DNA of 5,814 bases from Deltaproteobacteria bacterium (GTDB lineage Bacteria > Desulfobacterota > Anaeroferrophillalia > Anaeroferrophillales > Tharpellaceae): positions 1 to 5,814 of the forward strand of contig DAOVTG010000163.1 of NCBI GenBank assembly GCA_030633185.1, written 5' to 3'. A program made the position numbers and the translations under genes. Below are positions 5,531 through 5,814 of this stretch, piece by piece. A model generated the notes under the pieces. That model had not been told where the DNA came from. It ran no database searches and was given only the letters and a program-made list of their open reading frames with translations. Numbering within the stretch: the stretch's first letter is position 1; every line of letters starts with the position of its first letter.

Positions 5531-5722
5531 AAATGACCCTAGGAGGCTGTCCGAGAATAGGATTTTTTTCTCAGATCAAGGCATTTTTTGACAATAAGCA
5601 CAGGTATACACTTAGTATTCCGAGCATTATTTTCATAAAATAACGCCGAGCTGGTGAAAAAAGACGTTCTCGGACAGCCTCCTAGCCGAGACAGGTCGAA
5701 CAAAAACTGCGACCAACACTTC
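5487..5722 (+). repeat. Repeat R2, copy 2, split by a MITE-like insertion
   Basis: The left part, 5494-5540, matches 144-190 at about 43 of 47 positions. The right part from 5684 resumes with agccgagacaggtcgaac, matching 191-207 apart from one extra base, and then decays around 5722. The interruption is exactly the inverted-repeat element at 5542-5682. The copy does not encode a protein here, which argues that the similar ATG-containing DNA before mobB is not coding. Confidence 0.75.
5542..5682. mobile_element. MITE-like element C, about 140 bp, with 16-bp perfect terminal inverted repeats
   Basis: The ends ggaggctgtccgagaa (5542-5557) and ttctcggacagcctcc (5667-5682) are perfect inverted copies. 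They are flanked by CTAG on both sides (5539-5542 and 5682-5685), or TA (5540-5541 and 5683-5684) if the shorter duplication is right. Comparison with R2 copy 1 shows the site without the insertion, differing only by c/t and one base. The interior carries no transposase, so it would have to be mobilised in trans. The arms pair imperfectly all the way inward to an apex atac-actta-gtat (5606-5618) whose centre, 5612, is the exact middle of the element. The TA/CTAG target suggests an IS5-group (IS427-like) or IS630-like transposase; this is inferred from target type only. Confidence 0.82.
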
Positions 5723-5751
5723 AATCTATCTCGAGTAAGATCAATTCTTGG

Positions 5752-5803
5752 AACCCAAAAAGCATCACCCCGGCTACCGGGATGATGCTTTTTGGGTTTT
5801 TAG
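5752..5803 (+). terminator. Strong intrinsic terminator hairpin
   Basis: Arms 5752-5773 and 5777-5798 form a 22-bp stem with a single mismatch and a 3-base loop (cta). Inside are an A-run (aaaaagc) and the matching T-run (gcttttt), and the + strand continues with further T residues to 5801. The symmetrical A/T runs suit termination in both directions. It is the first convincing terminator downstream of tyrS, 411 bp after the stop, and could also serve a convergent gene beyond the window. Confidence 0.88.
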
Positions 5804-5814
5804 GGCATACGTTC

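Noticed and set aside
1..5682. Integron attC sites as explanation for the long imperfect palindromes
   Set aside because: The ends lack paired RYYYAAC and GTTRRRY boxes, the genes between are housekeeping rather than cassettes, and no integrase is seen.
5539..5724. Minus-strand frame of 61 residues across element C
   Set aside because: It starts in R2, runs through both terminal inverted repeats of the MITE-like element and has no protein character.
1..5814. CRISPR array, tRNA or rRNA genes
   Set aside because: No regularly spaced repeats and no cloverleaf or rRNA signature were found on either strand.

Overview
The window is a stretch of bacterial chromosome with compact housekeeping genes on the + strand, separated by spacers that are mostly repeats. 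No phage, plasmid or transposase gene is present. The helicase is closest in motif pattern to proteobacterial RhlB, and the tyrosyl-tRNA synthetase has the KFGKT signature. Together with moderate G+C, mobBA and a DUF1820-type protein, this suggests a proteobacterium in the broad sense. I lean towards the former Deltaproteobacteria (Desulfobacterota/Desulfuromonadota), partly because the hairpin repeats resemble elements I associate with those genomes. The placement is an inference, not a measurement.

Layout: (1) 1-239 is repeat DNA: the right part of a long palindromic element (1-138), then a copy of a second repeat, here called R2 (about 141-229), ending just before mobB. (2) 240-1360 is mobB-mobA, overlapping by 4 bp, for conversion of molybdenum cofactor to its guanine dinucleotide form. 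(3) 1439-3136 is an RhlB-like DEAD-box RNA helicase with a long basic disordered tail. (4) 3137-3320 is a spacer with a GC-rich stem-loop of REP-like appearance. (5) 3321-3911 holds two small genes, a DUF1820-like protein and a His/Cys-rich helical protein, apparently translationally coupled. (6) 3912-4037 is a second long palindromic element that begins directly after a stop codon and nearly fills the tyrS leader. (7) 4061-5341 is tyrS. (8) 5342-5814 is non-coding: a second R2 copy interrupted by a MITE-like insertion of about 140 bp with perfect 16-bp terminal inverted repeats, then a strong terminator hairpin.

The genes share no single pathway. mobBA serves molybdo/tungsto-enzymes, the helicase serves RNA metabolism and TyrS serves translation. 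The striking content is between the genes. Three long-hairpin elements (1-138, 3912-4037 and 5542-5682) differ in sequence along their arms. Each has the same apex, a four-base half-stem RTAC, a five-base loop ending in TA, and the half-stem GTAY, placed at the centre of symmetry. They look like members of one diversified family of non-autonomous palindromic elements. The filled and empty R2 copies also give an internal record of one insertion event.
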